From: Salarchaeum japonicum
GTDB lineage: Archaea; Halobacteriota; Halobacteria; Halobacteriales; Halobacteriaceae
Direction of reading: 5' to 3'
Length of the DNA stretch: 64,000 nt
Assembly: GCF_020614395.1 (NCBI RefSeq)
Contig: NZ_CP085324.1
Span: 248,001-312,000, forward strand
A program made the translations under genes and the position numbers. The notes under the pieces are model-generated. The model searched no databases. It was not told the DNA's origin and worked only from the letters and a program-made list of their open reading frames with translations. How positions within the stretch are numbered: position 1 is the first letter of the stretch; the number at the start of each line of letters is the position of its first letter. Shown piece after piece: positions 61,192 through 64,000 of the stretch.

Positions 61192-62343
61192 ATGGCAGAC
61201 GAACTTCACAAGGGGCTTGAAGGCGTGCTCGTCGCCGAGTCCTCGCTGAGTTACATCGACGGAGACGAGGGCAAACTCGTCTACCGTGGATACACCATCG
61301 AGGACCTCGCCGAGAACGCGAGCTACGAGGAAGTCCTCTACCTCCTCTGGCACGGCGAACTCCCCACCCGGGCGGAACTCGACGCGTTCGAGTCCGAGAT
61401 GGCCGCAGAGCGCGACATCGACGACGCCGTCGTCGACCTCCTCCGCGACCTCGTGGACGCGGACGAGGATCCGATGAACGCGCTCCGCACCGCCGTCAGC
61501 CAGCTCTCCGCGTACGAACCCGAGGACGACGCCGACCCCGAAGACCTCGACGCGAGCCTCCGGAAGGGCCGCCGCATTACCGCGAAGATCCCCACGATTC
61601 TCGCGGCCTACGACCGCCTCCGCCGCGGCGAGGACGTCGTGGAACCCCGGGAAGACCTCGGGCACGCCGCGAACTTCCTCTACATGTTCACGGGCGAGGA
61701 ACCCGACGACGTGGCCGCGGAGACGTTCGACATGGCGCTCACGCTCCACGCCGACCACGGCCTGAACGCCTCCACGTTCACGAGCATGGTCATCGCGTCC
61801 ACGCTCGCGGACATGTACTCCTCCGTCACCGGCGGCATCGGCGCGCTCTCCGGCAGCCTCCACGGCGGCGCGAACCAGGACGTCATGGAACTCCTCGTGG
61901 AAGTCGAGGAGTCCGGCAAAGACCCCCTCCAGTGGGTGGACGACGCCATCGCTGACGGCCTCCGCGTCCCCGGCTGGGGCCACCGCGTCTACAACGTCAA
62001 AGACCCGCGCGCCGTCATCCTCGAACGCAAGTCGAAGGACCTCGGGAACGCGAGCGGCGAGAAGAAGTGGTACGACATCGCCCACGACATCGAACAGTAC
62101 CTTATCGATGAGAAGAACTTCGACGAGAAGGGCCTCGCCCCGAACGTCGACTTCTACTCCGGCACCGTCTACTACCAGCTCGGCATCCCCCTCGACCTCT
62201 ACACGCCCATCTTCGCGATGAGTCGCGTCGGTGGCTGGGTCGGTCACGTCCTCGAATACCAGGAGGACAACCGCCTCATCCGGCCGCGCGGCCGTTACAT
62301 CGGCGACGAGTCCAACGACTGGACGCCCATCGACGAGCGGTAG
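61192..62343 (+). CDS. gltA: citrate synthase
   Basis: 383 aa. Catalytic histidines lie in LHADHGLNASTFTS and GSLHGGANQDV, and the Asp region is in the C-terminal GLAPNVDFYSG. N-terminus GLEGVLVAESSLSYIDGDEG is typical of archaeal and dimeric bacterial enzymes. Condenses oxaloacetate and acetyl-CoA in the TCA cycle. Divergent from the PhoU/TrkA-C gene, sharing an 87-bp promoter region. Confidence 0.96.
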   Translation: MADELHKGLEGVLVAESSLSYIDGDEGKLVYRGYTIEDLAENASYEEVLYLLWHGELPTRAELDAFESEMAAERDIDDAVVDLLRDLVDADEDPMNALRTAVSQLSAYEPEDDADPEDLDASLRKGRRITAKIPTILAAYDRLRRGEDVVEPREDLGHAANFLYMFTGEEPDDVAAETFDMALTLHADHGLNASTFTSMVIASTLADMYSSVTGGIGALSGSLHGGANQDVMELLVEVEESGKDPLQWVDDAIADGLRVPGWGHRVYNVKDPRAVILERKSKDLGNASGEKKWYDIAHDIEQYLIDEKNFDEKGLAPNVDFYSGTVYYQLGIPLDLYTPIFAMSRVGGWVGHVLEYQEDNRLIRPRGRYIGDESNDWTPIDER

Positions 62344-62386
62344 ACGCCGTTTCTTTTCGGGCGGTTTCGTTCGTTAGTGTGGTCGG

Positions 62387-62593
62387 TCAGTCGGTGGTGG
62401 CGCGTTCGTCCATCCTGTCGGCGGCGCGCGCGGCCCAGTCGCCGTCCCGGAACCCCCAGGCGGCGACGGGGCTGAACGTCGCGGTGACGACGATGTCCAC
62501 CGCCCGCATCAGCGTGCGGAGCGTCTGCTCGCTCATCACCGGCCACGCGAGCGAGAGGACGCGCGTCCAGACCGCGCGGTGAGAGCGCACCAC
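62387..62593 (-). pseudogene. truncated MATE efflux transporter (N-terminal remnant)
   Basis: The first 40 codons (TRVLSLAWPVMSEQTLRTLM ... TFSPVAA) match the N-terminal helix of haloarchaeal MATE transporters, which are normally around 450-500 aa. The remaining 25 codons are unrelated and a stop follows; no other MATE sequence is nearby. Most of the gene appears deleted. The GTG at 62593 would start it. Confidence 0.65.
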
Positions 62594-62859
62594 GTCCAGC
62601 GACAGGGCCGAGCGTGTTCACCGTACCGGAACCGACAGCCCGACCCCGGTGAAACTGAACGCGACCGGAGAAACGCTCGAAAACGACACACTGGGGGTTC
62701 AAGGGGCGGATTCCGTTCTCTATGAGAACGCCGCCCGGTTTCACTTTCACTCCGCTTCCCGCGGGTTTATGATTCGAGCGCTCGTCGGGTCGAGTGGAGT
62801 CACACGCTCCCCCTCTGCGACATCGCTATTCTTACTGTAGCCCCTGCTCTCTCCCCGGT
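62594..62859. other. intergenic region with an extended hairpin
   Basis: No convincing gene. It contains an imperfect hairpin at 62704-62736 (GGGCGG ... GTTCTC-TAT-GAGAAC ... CCGCCC) with a 3-nt loop, and a weak TATA-like CTATTCTTA at 62826-62834 for the next gene. A 63-codon frame at 62649 is dismissed. Confidence 0.5.
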
Positions 62860-64000
62860 ATGCTCGAACTCGCGGACGTCCTCGAAGCCGAGGACCGCGT
62901 GAGCGACGTCGCCCGCCACACGCCGCTCGACTACTCGCACACGTTCTCGGACATCACCGGCGCGGAAGTCCACCTGAAACTGGAGTGCTTCCAGCGCACC
63001 GGGTCGTTCAAGATTCGGGGCGCGGCGAACCGCATCCGCACGCTCTCCGACGAGGAGGCGGCCGCGGGCGTCGTCACCGCCAGCGCGGGCAACCACGCGC
63101 AGGGCGTCGCGCTCGCCGCCAGCCGGTCGGGCGTGGACGCGAAGGTCGTGATGCCCGAGACCGCGCCCATCTCGAAAATCAAGGCGACGCGGAGTTACGG
63201 CGCGGAGGTCGTCCTGCACGGCGTGGACTACGACGCCGCCCAGGAGCGCGCGCACGAACTCGAACGCGAGGAGGGCCGGACGTACGTCCACGCGTTCGAC
63301 GACGAGACGGTGATGGCGGGCCAGGGCACCATCGGCCTCGAAATCCTCGACCACCTCCCCGAGGTCGAGACCGTCGTCGTCCCCATCGGCGGCGGCGGCC
63401 TCATCTCCGGCATCGCCACCGCCATCAAGGCCCGCAGCCCCGACACGCGCGTCGTCGGCGTGCAGGCCGACGGCGCGTCCACCGTCGCGCAGTCCCTCCG
63501 GAAGGGAAGTCCGGAGGCCATCGACGCCGTGGACACCATCGCGGACGGCATCGCCGTGCGGCGGGTCGGCGAGCAGACGTTCCCCGTCATCCGCGAGCGC
63601 GTGGACGACGTGGTCACCGTCACGGACGACGAAATCGCGAGCGCCGTCACGATGCTCCTCGAACGCGGGAAGACGCTCGTCGAGGGCGCGGGCGCGGTGC
63701 CGCTCGCCGCGCTCCTCGAAGGCAAGTTCGTCTACGAGAAGGACGAGGTCATCGTCCCCGCGCTCTGCGGCGGGAACATCGACCTCAACCTCCTCACCAC
63801 CGTCATCACGCGCGGCCTCGTCGCCAGCGGCCGCTACATCAAGATTCGCACCGTCCTCAAGGACCGGCCCGGCGCGCTCGACGACCTCATCGAGGTGCTC
63901 AGCGACGCCCGCGCGAACATCTACGCCATCCAGCACGACCGAACCAACCGCGACATCGCGATGAACGCCGCCGAGGTCGAACTCGACCTCGAAACCCGGG
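62860..64000 (+). CDS. ilvA: threonine ammonia-lyase, C-terminus beyond window edge
   Basis: The frame runs from ATG at 62860 off the right edge (380 codons seen). Schiff-base Lys in RTGSFKIRGA, phosphate loop GGGGL and ASAGNHAQG mark a fold-type II PLP dehydratase; an ACT domain starts near residue 327 (IKIRTVLKDRPGALDDL). Converts threonine to 2-oxobutanoate for isoleucine synthesis. The ACT domain suggests feedback control. Could also act on serine. Confidence 0.93.
   Translation, partial: MLELADVLEAEDRVSDVARHTPLDYSHTFSDITGAEVHLKLECFQRTGSFKIRGAANRIRTLSDEEAAAGVVTASAGNHAQGVALAASRSGVDAKVVMPETAPISKIKATRSYGAEVVLHGVDYDAAQERAHELEREEGRTYVHAFDDETVMAGQGTIGLEILDHLPEVETVVVPIGGGGLISGIATAIKARSPDTRVVGVQADGASTVAQSLRKGSPEAIDAVDTIADGIAVRRVGEQTFPVIRERVDDVVTVTDDEIASAVTMLLERGKTLVEGAGAVPLAALLEGKFVYEKDEVIVPALCGGNIDLNLLTTVITRGLVASGRYIKIRTVLKDRPGALDDLIEVLSDARANIYAIQHDRTNRDIAMNAAEVELDLETR

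Noticed and set aside
59914-62247. 777-codon minus frame
   Set aside because: The part upstream of 61104 is antisense to citrate synthase; only the 396-aa PhoU/TrkA-C section has protein-like motifs.
62649-62840. 63-codon frame in the ilvA upstream gap
   Set aside because: No domain, no promoter at the right distance, and the frame covers a hairpin; likely chance.

Overview
The window is chromosomal DNA of a halophilic archaeon (class Halobacteria). Signs are the high GC content, very acidic predicted proteins, an A-type ATP synthase operon (H-I-K-E-C-F-A-B-D), archaeal information-processing genes (aRF1, archaeal RPA, TiaS, TYW1, Tfx and TRAM proteins), archaeal lipid genes (polyprenyl synthase, CarS) and many TATA boxes placed about 27 nt before start codons, as expected for leaderless haloarchaeal mRNAs. 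No rRNA, CRISPR array or complete insertion sequence was seen. The genus cannot be fixed from the sequence alone.

Region 1-3510 is an accessory island next to the 3' end of an intact tRNA-Pro(UGG). It holds two minus-strand operons of very small proteins, nearly all joined by 4-bp ATGA/GTGA overlaps, and one plus-strand AbrB-like gene. The proteins include three tiny cysteine-rich proteins, a SWIM zinc finger, an RHH/winged-helix regulator with a palindrome just upstream, a likely PD-(D/E)XK nuclease and an acidic protein that runs off the left edge. This looks like one end of an integrated virus or integrative element; no integrase is visible.

Region 3600-29800 is core chromosome: an SLC13-type permease with TrkA-C domains, a Ski2-like helicase, a prolyl oligopeptidase, a cupin, a site-2 protease with CBS domains, a GT2 glycosyltransferase, tRNA-His, an RPA/RPA-associated pair, a sugar-1-phosphate nucleotidylyltransferase, Tfx and TRAM proteins, a large DUF2298 membrane protein, a radical SAM protein with unusual cysteine spacing, DUF373, a polyprenyl synthase, a three-gene membrane/RecA-like operon, ETF alpha/beta, and a surface-related cluster (membrane-anchored HTH protein, secreted protein, pilin-like protein, methyltransferase).

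Region 29861-38461 is the A-type ATP synthase operon. Region 38507-64000 is mixed housekeeping: a coupled aldehyde dehydrogenase and SDR, aRF1, ArgS, a BtuF-like protein, TYW1, riboflavin genes (rbkR-ribB), IlvE, DUF502, proline dehydrogenase, CarS, PyrE, a GfcR-type PRPP-domain regulator beside a nucleobase permease, glutaredoxin, a COG1395 regulator, TiaS, a DUF7511 protein, a threonine synthase-like enzyme coupled to an aspartoacylase-like protein, a PhoU/TrkA-C protein, citrate synthase, a truncated MATE gene and the start of threonine ammonia-lyase.

Three patterns run across the window. Nine convergent gene pairs interlock by exactly 4 bp through their stop codons. Intergenic DNA carries perfect hairpins with 3-nt loops, including a four-unit tandem array behind argS in which linkers are conserved and stems vary. 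Several regulators have inverted repeats at their own starts.
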